Shown: positions 35,001 through 44,969, numbered from the stretch's first letter. The stretch is 64,000 bases of DNA from Microbacterium suaedae (GCF_003254645.1 NZ_PNFD01000004.1:248001-312000); one strand, 5' to 3'. Translations and numbers: made by a program. Notes: generated by a model from the letters alone, not told the origin.

Positions 35001-36034
35001 AGTCGCCCCTTTCTGAGGATGACGAAGAGGAACACGGATCCTCCGACAAGTTCGATGATGATCGTCACGGCACCTTGCGCGGCGAACACGTTCTTGATGA
35101 CGAAATAGGCGCCCGCGAGCACGACGAAGCCAGTGAGGGCCGCGACCGGGAAGATGAGCCGGTGGTCGTGCGTATCGGCGAATTGGTAGGCGAGCGTCGC
35201 GACAAGGAAGCCCAGGAAGGTCATCGGGCCGACGAGCGACGTCGACACGGCCATGAGGATCGACACGAGGAACAGCATCGCCATCGTCTGACGGCGATGC
35301 GCGAGACCGAGGCTCGTGGCAGCCTCCTTGCCCAGGGCGAGCACATCGAGGCGCCGGCCGTTCCACCAGATGAGCCCGACCGCGACGACGACGAGCGGGA
35401 TCGCGATCGGCAGATACGACACATCGGCGTTGGCGATGCTGCCGAACAGCCGCGCCGACAGGACGTCGAACTCGCTCGGCGTGAGCATGCGCTGCATGAA
35501 CGTCGAGATGGATCCGAGCCCGCCACCGATGACGATGCCGATCAGCAGCATGATCTGCAGATTGCCGTATCGCCCCGACAGCAGCCAGCCATACAGCAGC
35601 AGCGACAGCCCGACCATGAGGCCGACCTGCAGGAGGAACTGGGGGACGCCCTGTACGGCGACGACGCCGGCGGCGCCGAGCACGAACACGGCCCCCGTCT
35701 GCACGGCGATGTAGAGCGATTCGAAGCCCATGATCGACGGCGTGAGGATCCGGTTGTTCGTCACAGTCTGGAAGGTGACGGTCGCGATCGCCTGGCAGAT
35801 CGCGACGACCGCGATGACGGTGACGTTCGTCACCCGCATCTTCGCGATGCGCCAGAAGCCATCGGATCCGGCCGGCATCGGGTTGTCCCAGGCGAGCAGG
35901 CCGTAGGCGAGCCCCACGGCCAGCACTGCGAGGATCGCGACGATGATCGTGTAGCGCACGCGGGCGCGCCGCGTCGGGAGAGGACGGGAGCTGCGTGTCG
36001 CGGCGGAGGGAGCCGCGGTCTTCGTGTCAAACAT
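34997..36034 (-). CDS. Iron-siderophore ABC permease (second)
   Basis: A 345-residue FecCD-family permease with about nine to ten hydrophobic segments and the cytoplasmic coupling region RRLDVLALGKEAATSLGL before TFLGFLVATLAYQF. Overlaps the preceding permease gene by eight bases and the ATPase gene by four. The second half of a heteromeric permease. Confidence 0.93.
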   Translation of the reverse strand: MFDTKTAAPSAATRSSRPLPTRRARVRYTIIVAILAVLAVGLAYGLLAWDNPMPAGSDGFWRIAKMRVTNVTVIAVVAICQAIATVTFQTVTNNRILTPSIMGFESLYIAVQTGAVFVLGAAGVVAVQGVPQFLLQVGLMVGLSLLLYGWLLSGRYGNLQIMLLIGIVIGGGLGSISTFMQRMLTPSEFDVLSARLFGSIANADVSYLPIAIPLVVVAVGLIWWNGRRLDVLALGKEAATSLGLAHRRQTMAMLFLVSILMAVSTSLVGPMTFLGFLVATLAYQFADTHDHRLIFPVAALTGFVVLAGAYFVIKNVFAAQGAVTIIIELVGGSVFLFVILRKGRL

Positions 36035-37013
36035 TCCGGCGCTGCCTCAGCAGGAGGAAGACGAACACCACGGCGCCGACGACGCCGAGGATCAGGGAGA
36101 CGGGGATCTCGAACGGCATGATGATGGTCCGCCCGATGAGGTCGCAGACGGTGACGATCGCGATGCCCGTCAGGCACACCCACGGCAGATTGCTGCGCAG
36201 ATCGTCGCCGCGGATCATGGAGACGATGTTCGGAACGATCAGCCCGAGGAAGGGCAGGCTGCCGATGACGACGGTGACGACGCCGGTCGCGACGGCGATG
36301 AGCCCCGTGCCGAGGAGGATGACGCGGTCGTAGTTCAGGCCGACGTTGGTGGCGACGTCCTTGCCGAGGCCGGCGACCGTGAAGCGGTCTGCCGCGACGA
36401 AGATGAGGGCGGCGACGATCGCCACGACCCACAGGGGCTCGTACTGCCCACGGAACACCGAGGTGAAGCTGCCGGCGAACCAGATGCCGAGGCTCTGCAG
36501 CATGTCGGTCTGCAGCGCGACGAAGGTCGAGATGGATCCGACCACGGCGCCGAGCATGATGCCGACGATGGGAACGATGAGCGACGAGCGCAGCGACACG
36601 CGCCTCAGGAAGAGGAAGAAGATCATCGTGCCGATGAACGCCGCGACGACGGCGCCCCCCATGCGGGCGAGGATGCTCGCGCCGGGAAAGAGCACCATCA
36701 CCGTCAGCAGCCCGAGCCCGGCCCATTCGGTCGTGCCGGTCGTCGTCGGCTCGACGAAGCGGTTCTGCGTGAGCAGCTGCATGACGAGCCCGCACATCGC
36801 CATCGCGCCGCCCGCGAGGACGAGAGCGAGCGTGCGGGGGATCCGCGTGATGACGAACATCTCGGCGCCGTCATCGGCGCCGAAGACGTCATAGACGCCG
36901 GTGAACAGCGAAACGACGAGCAGCGCGAGAACGACGAGGACCCCGATGATGAGCTTCCCGTCGAACAGCCGTCCGCGCGTGCGCACCGTCCCGTCGGCCG
37001 TGCGAGTGGTCAT
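36027..37013 (-). CDS. Iron-siderophore ABC permease (first)
   Basis: A 328-residue FecCD-family permease with GAAMAMCGLVMQLLTQNRFVEP-like entry (here AMAMCGLVMQLLTQN) and coupling region VAGLGKDVATNVGL before LPFLGLIVPNIVSMI. ATG 37013 has GGAGGA upstream. It follows the lipoprotein gene after an 80-base gap containing a perfect palindrome. Confidence 0.93.
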   Translation of the reverse strand: MTTRTADGTVRTRGRLFDGKLIIGVLVVLALLVVSLFTGVYDVFGADDGAEMFVITRIPRTLALVLAGGAMAMCGLVMQLLTQNRFVEPTTTGTTEWAGLGLLTVMVLFPGASILARMGGAVVAAFIGTMIFFLFLRRVSLRSSLIVPIVGIMLGAVVGSISTFVALQTDMLQSLGIWFAGSFTSVFRGQYEPLWVVAIVAALIFVAADRFTVAGLGKDVATNVGLNYDRVILLGTGLIAVATGVVTVVIGSLPFLGLIVPNIVSMIRGDDLRSNLPWVCLTGIAIVTVCDLIGRTIIMPFEIPVSLILGVVGAVVFVFLLLRQRRNV

Positions 37014-37044
37014 GTGCGTGTGTCCTCCTCCGGACGCGACGCAG

Positions 37045-37067
37045 GTGGGGCGCGACTCGCGCCCCAC
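37045..37067. terminator. Palindrome between siderophore lipoprotein and permease genes
   Basis: Two perfect 11-base arms (GTGGGGCGCGA and TCGCGCCCCAC) around one central base. It could stop part of the transcripts and so let the binding protein be made in excess over the permeases. Confidence 0.6.
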
Positions 37068-37093
37068 CCTGGTCGATCAGTACGTCCGGCGGA

Positions 37094-38086
37094 TCAGGAC
37101 GCAGCCTCGAAAGCGTCGGCGAGATCCTCGAGGAACTCGGTGTAGGTCTGGATGCCCTCGTTCGTGTACGTGTCGGCGGGCATGTAGACGAGCTGATCCT
37201 CGGCGACGGCCGTGACGCCGGCCAGCGGCTCGGAGTCTTCGATCACCTCGGCAGCCTGCGTGTACTCGGGGTCGTCGGCGGCGACGGCCGCGTCGCGATC
37301 CATCACGAGGATCCAGTCGGGGTTCGAGTCGGCGATCGCCTCGACCGAGATGTCGTCACCCTGATGGTCGTCGCTCGCCTCGTCGACCTCGAGCGACGGC
37401 GTGAGGCCGAGGATGTCGTAGAGGGGCCCGAAGGTGCGTCCCGCGCCTGGCGACGAGTAGCCGATCTCGCCGCCCGATGTGATGACCGACATCACCGTCT
37501 GGTCGGCGTCGTATGCGGCCTTGACGCGCTCGACAGCGGCGTCGAAGTCAGCCACCACCTGCGCCGCCTCGTCCTGCTTGCCGAAGATCTCGCCCAGCAC
37601 CTCGACCTGGCGCTTCAGTTCGGCGTCGAACGGCTCTCCCTCACGCGGGTCGAGTTCGAGGATCGTCGCGTCGGGAACGAGCTCGGCCATCTGATCGTGG
37701 AACTGTGCGAAGCGCTGCCCGTTCACGATGATGTCGGGGTCGACGGCGACGAGAGACTCGAGGTCGGGCTCGCGGTGGATGCCGAGATCGATGACGGAGT
37801 CGTCCTGCGTGTAGGAGATCGTGTCGGGCATCAGCGACACGGCCGCGGCGCTCAACTCGATCCCCCAGTCGTCGAGCGTCTGGAACGTGCGGTTATCCGT
37901 CGCGACCACGGACGCCGGCGGCACTGCGATCGTGTGGGTGCCGTTGTTGTCCTCGACCTCGACGGTGTCGGCCGCGGCGTCTGACGGAACCTCGGCTTCG
38001 GCGCCGGCCTCCGACGCGCAGCCAGCGAGGGCGAGGGCCGAGACGGCGACGAGGGAGAGCGCCGAGACGGGGCGGATCATGCTCAT
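37094..38086 (-). CDS. Iron-siderophore-binding lipoprotein
   Basis: A 330-residue binding protein with a lipoprotein signal: MSMIRPVSALSLVAVSALAL followed by lipobox LAGC (Cys near 23). The mature part has the periplasmic-binding-protein fold of the FatB/YclQ type (PPASVVATDNRTFQTLDDWG, VDPDIIVNGQRF). AGGAG lies eight bases before the ATG. First gene of the import operon; two iron boxes lie about 100 bases upstream. Confidence 0.93.
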   Translation of the reverse strand: MSMIRPVSALSLVAVSALALAGCASEAGAEAEVPSDAAADTVEVEDNNGTHTIAVPPASVVATDNRTFQTLDDWGIELSAAAVSLMPDTISYTQDDSVIDLGIHREPDLESLVAVDPDIIVNGQRFAQFHDQMAELVPDATILELDPREGEPFDAELKRQVEVLGEIFGKQDEAAQVVADFDAAVERVKAAYDADQTVMSVITSGGEIGYSSPGAGRTFGPLYDILGLTPSLEVDEASDDHQGDDISVEAIADSNPDWILVMDRDAAVAADDPEYTQAAEVIEDSEPLAGVTAVAEDQLVYMPADTYTNEGIQTYTEFLEDLADAFEAAS

Positions 38087-38186
38087 AGAGGTGACTCCTG
38101 TAGTGGTGAGAGCGCGCTGTCATGCGCGGACTCGCGTGAGTGGAGAGGCCCGATGCGTGCCGTCGTGGGACGCGGCCTGCACGAAG

Positions 38187-38205
38187 TGAGGCAAGCCTTA
38201 CCGAG
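38187..38205. promoter_or_regulatory. DtxR/IdeR-like iron box 1
   Basis: The 19-mer TGAGGCAAGCCTTACCGAG has the AGGNWAGSCTWACC core of iron boxes, with an AAGCCTT centre. It lies about 100 bases before the lipoprotein gene and 24 before SIP. Confidence 0.7.
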
Positions 38206-38211
38206 CCAGAA

Positions 38212-38230
38212 TCAGGTTAGCCTTACTTTA
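38212..38230. promoter_or_regulatory. DtxR/IdeR-like iron box 2
   Basis: TCAGGTTAGCCTTACTTTA matches the consensus TTAGGTTAGCCTAACCTAA at 15 of 19 positions. It contains TAGCCT (38218-38223), the likely -10 of the SIP gene, six bases before its ATG, so iron-loaded repressor would cover the promoter. Confidence 0.85.
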
Positions 38231-39024
38231 TGAGCTCGTCCAGCACCGATCGCCCGACATACGCCACTCACCGGGAGCAGCTCGAGCTGCGGTTCCGCAA
38301 TGCGACCCTCACCGCGCGGGAACATCTCACGGACGACTACGTGCGAGTGCGCCTCTCCGGCGACGATCTGCGCGGCTTCGACACACCCGGGCACGACGAC
38401 CACATCCGCATCTTCCTGCCCGACGGCCCTGTTTCGACCGTCGAGGAGATGCGCGCGGCTCCGAGCCGCGAGTTCACGCCTCTCGCGTGGGGAGAGACCC
38501 ATGACGGGGACGCCTTCCTCGATCTCGAGTTCGCGCTGCACGGCGACGACGGCGTCGCGGGCGTCTGGGCGGCGAACGCTCCTCTCGGCGCGCCGATCGG
38601 CGTCGGCGGCCCGCGCGGCACGCTGCGCGTCGACGGATCCCCTGACGGATGGCTGCTCGCGGGCGACGAGACGGCGATCGCACAGATCCGCCGCTACGCC
38701 GCCCTCATCCCCGAGGACGCGCCGGCGCTCATCATCGTCGAGGTCCGAAACGCGGGCCAGCAGGTGCCGATCGATGCCCCGGTCCCCGTCGAGTACGTGC
38801 ACCGCAAGGACCAGGCCCCGGGGACGGCGTTGGCCGCCGCCCTCGACACACTCGACGAGGACGACCGCCCGGGCGAGGATCCGTTCGTGTTCATCGCCGC
38901 CGAGCAGGCGATCGTGAAGACCGGACGCGCGCTCGCGTGCGACCGCTGGGGACTCGACGCCGACCGCCGCGTCATCAAGGGCTACTGGAAGGCGGGCGAC
39001 ACCGAGTTCCACGCTCCCCACTGA
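38230..39024 (+). CDS. Siderophore-interacting reductase (SIP, ViuB-like)
   Basis: A 264-residue flavin reductase-like protein that releases iron from imported ferric siderophores. The FAD domain has YVRVRLSGDDL and a GVGGPRG turn; the C-terminal SIP domain has WLLAGDETAIAQIRRYAA and ends RRVIKGYWKAGDTEFH, all hallmarks. ATG 38230 overlaps the last base of iron box 2. Divergent from the import operon, with which it should be co-regulated by iron. Confidence 0.95.
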   Translation: MSSSSTDRPTYATHREQLELRFRNATLTAREHLTDDYVRVRLSGDDLRGFDTPGHDDHIRIFLPDGPVSTVEEMRAAPSREFTPLAWGETHDGDAFLDLEFALHGDDGVAGVWAANAPLGAPIGVGGPRGTLRVDGSPDGWLLAGDETAIAQIRRYAALIPEDAPALIIVEVRNAGQQVPIDAPVPVEYVHRKDQAPGTALAAALDTLDEDDRPGEDPFVFIAAEQAIVKTGRALACDRWGLDADRRVIKGYWKAGDTEFHAPH

Positions 39025-39037
39025 CGGGAGCGGGCGG

Positions 39038-40039
39038 TCACTTCGTCGAGAACGCCGCGTCGAACGAGGCCTCCGGCGGCGTGATCGCGTTGAGCTTGCG
39101 CACGAACGCGAGCGCCTCGGGGGCGCCCTGCAGGCGGTCCATGCCCGCGTCCTCCCACTCGACGCTCGTCGGCCCGTCGTAGCCGATCGCGTTCAGGGCG
39201 CGGAAGAGCGGCTCCCACGGCACCTCACCGTGGCCCGTCGAGACGAAGGTCCAGCCGCGCCGGGGATTCGCCCACGGCAGATGGGATCCGAGCACGCCAT
39301 TGCGGCCGTCAAGGTTCGTCACCGACTCCTTCACGTGCACGTGCAGGATGTGCTCGGCGAAGTCGAGCACGAACGCCACCGGATCCAGCTGCTGCCACAT
39401 GAAGTGCGACGGATCGAAGTTGATGCCGAAGCCCGGGCGATGCCCGATCGCCTCGAGTGCGCGCTTCGCCGTCCAGTAGTCGTACGCGATCTCGGAGGGG
39501 TGCACTTCGAGCGCGAAGCGAACGCCCTCTTCCTCGAATACGTCGATGATGGGGTTCCAGCGGTCGGCGAAGTCCTGGTAGCCGGCCTCGATCGCCTCGT
39601 CGCTCACGGGCGGGAACATCGCGACGTACTTCCAGATCGCCGAGCCCGTGAAGCCCGTCACGGTCTTCACGCCGAGCTTCGCGGCGAGCCGCGCGGTGTT
39701 CTTCAGCTCGTCGGCGGCACGCTGCCGCACCCCCTCGGGATCCCCGTCGCCCCACACACGACCCGAGAGGATGTCCTGGTGGCGCTGGTCGATCGGATCG
39801 TCGCAGACGGCCTGGCCCGTGAGGTGATTCGCGATCGTCCACACCTTCAGGCCGTTGCGCTCGAGGATCTCTTTGCGACCTGCGATGTAGGCGTCGTCGT
39901 CCCAGCGGGACGGATCCAGGTGATCACCCCAGCATGCGATCTCGAGCCCGTCGTATCCCCATTCCCCCGCGAGGCGACACACCTCCTCGAACGGCAGATC
40001 GGCCCACTGGCCAGTGAACAGTGTGATCGGTCGGGTCAT
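39038..40039 (-). CDS. Sugar phosphate isomerase/epimerase-type TIM barrel
   Basis: A 333-residue AP-endonuclease-2-like TIM barrel of the xylose-isomerase-like superfamily, with metal ligands in [24 protein letters not shown] and VEWEDAG. Members of such loci epimerise or dehydrate oxidised sugars or inositols; the exact reaction is open. Last gene of a five-gene operon with a Gfo/Idh/MocA dehydrogenase and a sugar importer. ATG has GGAGGAGAAGG upstream. Confidence 0.9.
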   Translation of the reverse strand: MTRPITLFTGQWADLPFEEVCRLAGEWGYDGLEIACWGDHLDPSRWDDDAYIAGRKEILERNGLKVWTIANHLTGQAVCDDPIDQRHQDILSGRVWGDGDPEGVRQRAADELKNTARLAAKLGVKTVTGFTGSAIWKYVAMFPPVSDEAIEAGYQDFADRWNPIIDVFEEEGVRFALEVHPSEIAYDYWTAKRALEAIGHRPGFGINFDPSHFMWQQLDPVAFVLDFAEHILHVHVKESVTNLDGRNGVLGSHLPWANPRRGWTFVSTGHGEVPWEPLFRALNAIGYDGPTSVEWEDAGMDRLQGAPEALAFVRKLNAITPPEASFDAAFSTK

Positions 40040-40065
40040 GTCCTTCTCCTCCTGTGGTCCGGCGG

Positions 40066-41232
40066 TCAGATCGTGATCCAGCGCGCGTCAGCGGCCGAGC
40101 TCTCCTCGACGGCGGCGAGCACGCGCTGCACCTGCGCACCCTCGTCAAACGTCGGCGTCGGCACGGTTCCAGCGGCGATCGCCTCGACGAGGTCCTTCAC
40201 CTGGTGGCTGAAGGCGTGCTCGTACCCGAGCATGTGGCCCGTCGGCCACCATCCCTCGAGGTACGGGTGCCCGGGCTCGGTGACGATGATGCGCGTGAAT
40301 CCCTGATCGGTGTCGGGGGTCGTGCGGTCGTACACGTGCAGCTCGTTCATGTTCTCGAGGTTGAAGGCGATCGCGCCCTTCTCGCCCGAGATCTCGACCG
40401 TGAGCTCGTTCTTGCGGCCGGTCGCGAAGCGCGTCGCCTCGAACGCGGCGAGCGCCCCGCCCTCCAGCCGGCCCGTGAAGATGGCGACGTCATCGACCGT
40501 GACGTCGCCGTACTCGTCGCCGCCCCGCCCTGCGATACCGATGCGCTCGGTCTCGACCGGACGCCGCTTGACGATCGTGTCGACGACACCCGAGACCGTC
40601 GTGACCTGCTGATCCGTGAGGAACTGCACGAGGTCGACGGCGTGGCCGCCGATGTCGCCGAGGGCGCCCGCCCCGGCCTGATCCTTCTGCAGGCGCCACG
40701 ACAGCGGCGCCTCGGGATCGACGAGCCAGTCCTGACGGTAGGCCGCGCGCACCTGCTGCACGGCGCCGATCCGCCCCTGGGCGATGAGGTCGCGGGCACG
40801 CGTGAGGGCGGGCACGCGGCGATAGGTGAATCCGAGCATGGCGATCGCGCCGGATCCGCGCGCCGCGGCGGCCATCCGGTCGGCGTCCTCGACCGTGTTG
40901 GCGAGCGGCTTCTCGCAGAGCACGTGCTTGCCGGCCTCGAGCGCGGCGATCGCGATCTCGTCGTGCGAGTGTCCGGGCGTGACGATGTCGACCACGTCGA
41001 TGTCGTCGCGCGCGACGACCTCACGCCAGTCGGTGGCCGCCTCGCGCCAGCCCCACTTCGACGCCGCCGCCTGGACCGCATCTTCGTTCCGGCCCACGAT
41101 CACGGACATCTCGACAGCGCGCGGCAGGTCGAACACCCGCGGCGCCGTCCGCCACGCCTGGGAGTGCGCTGCCCCCATGAATCCGTATCCGATCATGGCG
41201 ACGCGGAGGGTCGCGCGTGCCTGTTCACCCAT
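40066..41232 (-). CDS. Gfo/Idh/MocA-family oxidoreductase
   Basis: A 388-residue NAD(P)-dependent sugar dehydrogenase: Rossmann motif [12 protein letters not shown], the family EKPLA motif ([12 protein letters not shown]), and the catalytic His region [14 protein letters not shown]. It would oxidise a sugar or inositol at a ring carbon. AAAGGA precedes the ATG. Lies between the importer lipoprotein gene and the isomerase gene. Confidence 0.92.
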   Translation of the reverse strand: MGEQARATLRVAMIGYGFMGAAHSQAWRTAPRVFDLPRAVEMSVIVGRNEDAVQAAASKWGWREAATDWREVVARDDIDVVDIVTPGHSHDEIAIAALEAGKHVLCEKPLANTVEDADRMAAAARGSGAIAMLGFTYRRVPALTRARDLIAQGRIGAVQQVRAAYRQDWLVDPEAPLSWRLQKDQAGAGALGDIGGHAVDLVQFLTDQQVTTVSGVVDTIVKRRPVETERIGIAGRGGDEYGDVTVDDVAIFTGRLEGGALAAFEATRFATGRKNELTVEISGEKGAIAFNLENMNELHVYDRTTPDTDQGFTRIIVTEPGHPYLEGWWPTGHMLGYEHAFSHQVKDLVEAIAAGTVPTPTFDEGAQVQRVLAAVEESSAADARWITI

Positions 41233-41280
41233 GCGGGATCCTTTCCTCGTGGAGAGCCGGCGTCGCCCGGGGCGCGCCGA

Positions 41281-41304
41281 GGCGGCGGGGAAGGCCCCGC
41301 CGCC
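41281..41304. terminator. Perfect 10-bp GC hairpin in sugar operon
   Basis: GGCGGCGGGG-aagg-CCCCGCCGCC, a perfect 10-bp stem with a four-base loop, between the binding protein gene and the dehydrogenase gene. Probably an internal attenuator or mRNA end stabiliser. Confidence 0.6.
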
Positions 41305-41324
41305 GGGACAGATGGCGGCCGCCG

Positions 41325-42380
41325 TCAGGAGCGGAAGCCGATGTCCATGTATTGTTCGACGTTCTCGGCGGTGACGACGGGTGCATTCAGCTGGATCGTG
41401 CGCGGCACGTCGGCGGACACGAGATCCGAGAAACTCTTGTCCTGCGCGACGAGGCGCGCCAGCTTGATGCCATCGGCCGCCTGCGTCGACGGGTAGACGA
41501 CGGTGGCCTGCATGACCGTGTCCCCGGCCTGGATCTGCTCCATCACGTCGAGCGAGCCGGCGCCGCCGACCATGAAGAACTCGTCGCGGCCCGCGTTCTC
41601 GATCGCGGCGAGCACGCCGATGCCCTGGTCGTCGTCGTGATTCCAGATGGCGTCGATCTCGGGCTCGGCCTGCAACAGGTTCGATGTGGCGGTCTCGCCG
41701 CCCTGGATGGTGAAGTCGGCGGAGACTTGCGTCGAGACGGACAGGCCGCAGTCGTCGAGCGCATCAGCGAAGCCCTGCGAGCGGTCCTGCGTAAGTGGCA
41801 GATTCGCGATGCCCTGGATCTCTGCGACGACCGCGTCGGACTGGTCGGCGAGCTGTTCGCAGATGTACGTGCCGGCCGAGACGCCCATGCCGTAGTTGTC
41901 GCCGAGGATCGTGACCCGGGAGGCGAACGGGCTCGACAGCTCTCGGTCGACGTTGATGACCGGGATGCCCGCCTCCATCGCCTCGAGCGCGACCTCGGTC
42001 AGCGCGTCGCCGTCGAACGGCAGCAGAACGATGGCGTCGACACCCTCGTTGATGAACTGCTCGATGTGGCTGATCTGCATGTTGACGTCGTTCGTGGCCT
42101 CGGCCTGACGCAGATCGATGTCGTCGTACTGGTCGGCCGTGTCCAGCGCGGCGCCCGTGATGGCGCCCATCCATCCGTGATCGGCGGCAGGCGCAGAGAA
42201 GCCGATCGTGACGGTCTCGCCGGGCTCGTCGTTGGCCGTGCCGCCTGTGACGGCCGTACCCTCGTTCGAGGTCTCTTCTTCGGGCGGCTCGCCTCCGAGG
42301 CAGCCGGTCAGCAGGAGGGCGCCTGCGGCGAGAGCGGCGGGAACGGCGACCAGGTTTCGCCGTGCGATGCGTGCAGACAT
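41325..42380 (-). CDS. Sugar ABC importer substrate-binding lipoprotein
   Basis: A 351-residue RbsB-like (periplasmic binding protein type 1) lipoprotein: MSARIARRNLVAVPAALAAG, then lipobox LLTGC. The fold motifs VTIGFSAPAADHGWMGAI, VDAIVLLPFDGDAL and IWNHDDDQGIGVLAAI are typical of ribose/inositol-like binders. ATG 42380 is chosen at the signal peptide; the frame is open to 42566. The ligand is not known. Confidence 0.93.
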   Translation of the reverse strand: MSARIARRNLVAVPAALAAGALLLTGCLGGEPPEEETSNEGTAVTGGTANDEPGETVTIGFSAPAADHGWMGAITGAALDTADQYDDIDLRQAEATNDVNMQISHIEQFINEGVDAIVLLPFDGDALTEVALEAMEAGIPVINVDRELSSPFASRVTILGDNYGMGVSAGTYICEQLADQSDAVVAEIQGIANLPLTQDRSQGFADALDDCGLSVSTQVSADFTIQGGETATSNLLQAEPEIDAIWNHDDDQGIGVLAAIENAGRDEFFMVGGAGSLDVMEQIQAGDTVMQATVVYPSTQAADGIKLARLVAQDKSFSDLVSADVPRTIQLNAPVVTAENVEQYMDIGFRS

Positions 42381-42423
42381 GTGATCTTCCTCGATTCCAT
42401 GCGGTGTTGTGTGGTGCGGGGTT

Positions 42424-43446
42424 TCAGGTGGATCGCGAGCGGCCCGCGAACCGCTGCTGCAGGAGCACGGCGACCACGATGATGGCCCCCTTCGCGACGA
42501 GCTGCGCCGAGCTCGACATGTTGTTGAGGGTGAAGATGTTCGTGAGGAGCGTGAAGATGAGTACACCGATGACGGTGCCCATGATCGTGCCGCGGCCGCC
42601 TGCGAGCAGCGTGCCGCCGACGACGACCATGGCGATGGCCTCGAGCTCGTAGAGCATGCCGTGAGTCGAGGTACCGGCCGTCGTGCGCGCGAGCATCATC
42701 ACCCCGGCGATCCCGGCTGCCAGCCCGGCGAGGCCGTAGATGTACACCATGTGGCGCCGCACTTTGATACCCGCGAGACGCGCGGCCTCGGCGTTGCCGC
42801 CGATCGCGACGGTGCGGCGGCCGAAGGTCGTGCGGTTGAGCAGAAACCAACCGGCCACGGCGACGACTGCGAAGATCCAGACCAGAATCGGTACGCCGAG
42901 CGGCTCCAGCCGGAAGAACTCGATGAACGCAGCGTTCTCGACGCGCTGCGTCTGTCGGCCTGAGATCAGTTCGGCCAGCCCGCGCGCGCCCGCGAGCATC
43001 GCCAGTGTCGCGATGAACGGCACCACCTTTCCGTAGGCGATGATCACGCCGTTGATCAGGCCCGCGGCGGTGCCCACGACGAGGGCGGTGAAGACGATCA
43101 CGATCCAGTGGGAGTTCTCCGCCATGTTCTGCGTCGCCCACGTGGTGGCCCAGACCGTCGCGAGCCCCATCACGGATCCCACGGACAGGTCGATCCCGCC
43201 GGAGGTGATGACGAAGGTCATCCCGACCGCGAGCACGCCGAACACGGAGGCAAGGCTCAGGATCGTCACCAGGTTGCCGATGTTCATGAATCGGTCGCCG
43301 CCCGTGACCGCGCCGACGACGCACAGCAGCAGGAGCGCCGCGACGAGACCCAGATTGTGCCCCGCGGCGCCAGACAGCAGCGATCGGAACCGACCCCGCT
43401 CTCGGGATCCGGAGCTCCCCGCATCGACGGTTGCTTGTTCGGTCAC
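42424..43446 (-). CDS. Sugar ABC importer permease (RbsC-like)
   Basis: A 340-residue permease with eight to ten hydrophobic segments and the RbsC motifs TSGGIDLSVGSVMGLATV, IATLAMLAGARGLA and VVVGGTLLAGGRGTIMGTVIG. GTG 43446 overlaps the ATPase stop by four bases (GTGA). Confidence 0.94.
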   Translation of the reverse strand: MTEQATVDAGSSGSRERGRFRSLLSGAAGHNLGLVAALLLLCVVGAVTGGDRFMNIGNLVTILSLASVFGVLAVGMTFVITSGGIDLSVGSVMGLATVWATTWATQNMAENSHWIVIVFTALVVGTAAGLINGVIIAYGKVVPFIATLAMLAGARGLAELISGRQTQRVENAAFIEFFRLEPLGVPILVWIFAVVAVAGWFLLNRTTFGRRTVAIGGNAEAARLAGIKVRRHMVYIYGLAGLAAGIAGVMMLARTTAGTSTHGMLYELEAIAMVVVGGTLLAGGRGTIMGTVIGVLIFTLLTNIFTLNNMSSSAQLVAKGAIIVVAVLLQQRFAGRSRST

Positions 43447-44963
43447 GCGCCTGTCCCTTCCATGACGAGGTCGAGCACTCTGTGCTCGTCGATCTCCTGC
43501 GCGGGCGCCGTGTGGACGATGCGCCCCTCCGACACGACGAGCACGCGGTCGGCGAGCCCGAGCACCTCGGGAATCTCGCTCGACACCATGAGGACGGCAG
43601 TCCCCGCGTCGGCGAGACGTCGTATGAGGGCGTAGATCTCGCTGCGCGCCCCCACGTCGACTCCGCGGGTGGGCTCGTCGAGCAGCAATACCTCGCAGCC
43701 GTGCACGAGCCAACGGGCGAGCATCGCCTTCTGCTGGTTGCCGCCCGACAGGGTGCGGATCGGTCGTTCGACGCCCGCGGGCCGCATATCGAGCGCCGTC
43801 GCCTGTTCCTCCGACACTGCCTTCTCGCGGCGCTCGTCGAGCCATCCGGCTTTGGCGATACGTGCGAACGACGAGAGCGTGATGTTGCGGTAGACAGGCT
43901 CGTCGAGGAGCAACCCCTGGCTCTTCCGCTCTTCGGGCGCGAGCCCGATCCCCGCCCGGATGGCGCGGTCGACGCCCCCCTTCCGAACCGCGCCGCCGTC
44001 GAGCGAGACGGTCCCCGCCGTCGAACGGCGCGCGCCGAAGACGGCCTCGAGGATCTCCGAACGTCCGGATCCGACGAGCCCCGCCAATCCGACGATCTCG
44101 CCGGCCCTGACGGTGAAGGACACATCGGCGAACTGGCCCGGCACGGTGAGACCGTCGACCTCGAGCCGCGTCGGCGCATCGGCGGGGACGCCGGGGCGCG
44201 CCGGGAAGGCATCGGCGACGTCTTTGCCGGTCATCAGACGGATGAGCTCGTCGGTGGCGGTCGCGGCCACGTCCAGTCCCCGCGAGACCGTGCGGCCGTC
44301 CTTGATCACGGTGATGCGGTCGCCGATGCGCCGGATCTCCTCGAGGCGGTGCGAGATGTAGACGATCGCGATGCCCTGGGCGGTGAGGTCGTCAACGACG
44401 CGGAAGAGATTGTCGACCTCGCCCGAGTCGAGCACCGCCGATGGCTCGTCCATGACGATCACCCGGGCGTTCCGCGACAGAGCGCGCGCCATCGACACGA
44501 TCTGCTTGCCGGCGGCCGAGAGCGTGCCGACGGCGCGGTGCGGGGCGATCTCGGCGTGCCCGAGGCGCTCCATCAGCTCTCGCGTGCGTTCCGCCGCGAC
44601 CCGGCGCTGCGTCACGCCCGCCGTCGCGAGTTCGTGACCAAGGTAGATGTTCTCGGCGACCGTGAGCCCGTCGACCACGTCGAGCTCCTGATACATCGTG
44701 GCGACGCCGTGCTCGAGCGCCGCGACAGGATTCGGGATCGAGATCCGCTCGCCGTCCATGAGGATCGAGCCCTGGGTGGGCTGGTGAGCGCCCGCGAGAA
44801 CCTTGATGAGGGTGGACTTTCCGGCGCCGTTCTGACCGAGCAGGCAGTGCACCTCACCGGAGCGCACGTCGAGATCCACGCCGTCGAGAGCGCGGACTCC
44901 GGGGAACGTCTTCACGATGCCCTGCATCTGCAGCAGGGGCACGGATGGGTCTTCACTGACCAT
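43443..44963 (-). CDS. Sugar ABC importer ATPase (RbsA-like, two domains)
   Basis: A 506-residue protein with two fused ATPase domains. The first has GQNGAGKST near 40, LSAAGKQIVSMARAL in place of the usual signature, and VIVMDEPSAVLD; the second has the degenerate GLVGSGRSEILE Walker A and LSGGNQQKAMLARWL, as in RbsA/MglA. ATG 44963 sits six bases behind TAGCTT of a leaderless promoter with TTGACA at -35. First gene of the operon. Confidence 0.95.
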   Translation of the reverse strand: MVSEDPSVPLLQMQGIVKTFPGVRALDGVDLDVRSGEVHCLLGQNGAGKSTLIKVLAGAHQPTQGSILMDGERISIPNPVAALEHGVATMYQELDVVDGLTVAENIYLGHELATAGVTQRRVAAERTRELMERLGHAEIAPHRAVGTLSAAGKQIVSMARALSRNARVIVMDEPSAVLDSGEVDNLFRVVDDLTAQGIAIVYISHRLEEIRRIGDRITVIKDGRTVSRGLDVAATATDELIRLMTGKDVADAFPARPGVPADAPTRLEVDGLTVPGQFADVSFTVRAGEIVGLAGLVGSGRSEILEAVFGARRSTAGTVSLDGGAVRKGGVDRAIRAGIGLAPEERKSQGLLLDEPVYRNITLSSFARIAKAGWLDERREKAVSEEQATALDMRPAGVERPIRTLSGGNQQKAMLARWLVHGCEVLLLDEPTRGVDVGARSEIYALIRRLADAGTAVLMVSSEIPEVLGLADRVLVVSEGRIVHTAPAQEIDEHRVLDLVMEGTGA

Positions 44964-44969
44964 ATGGCG

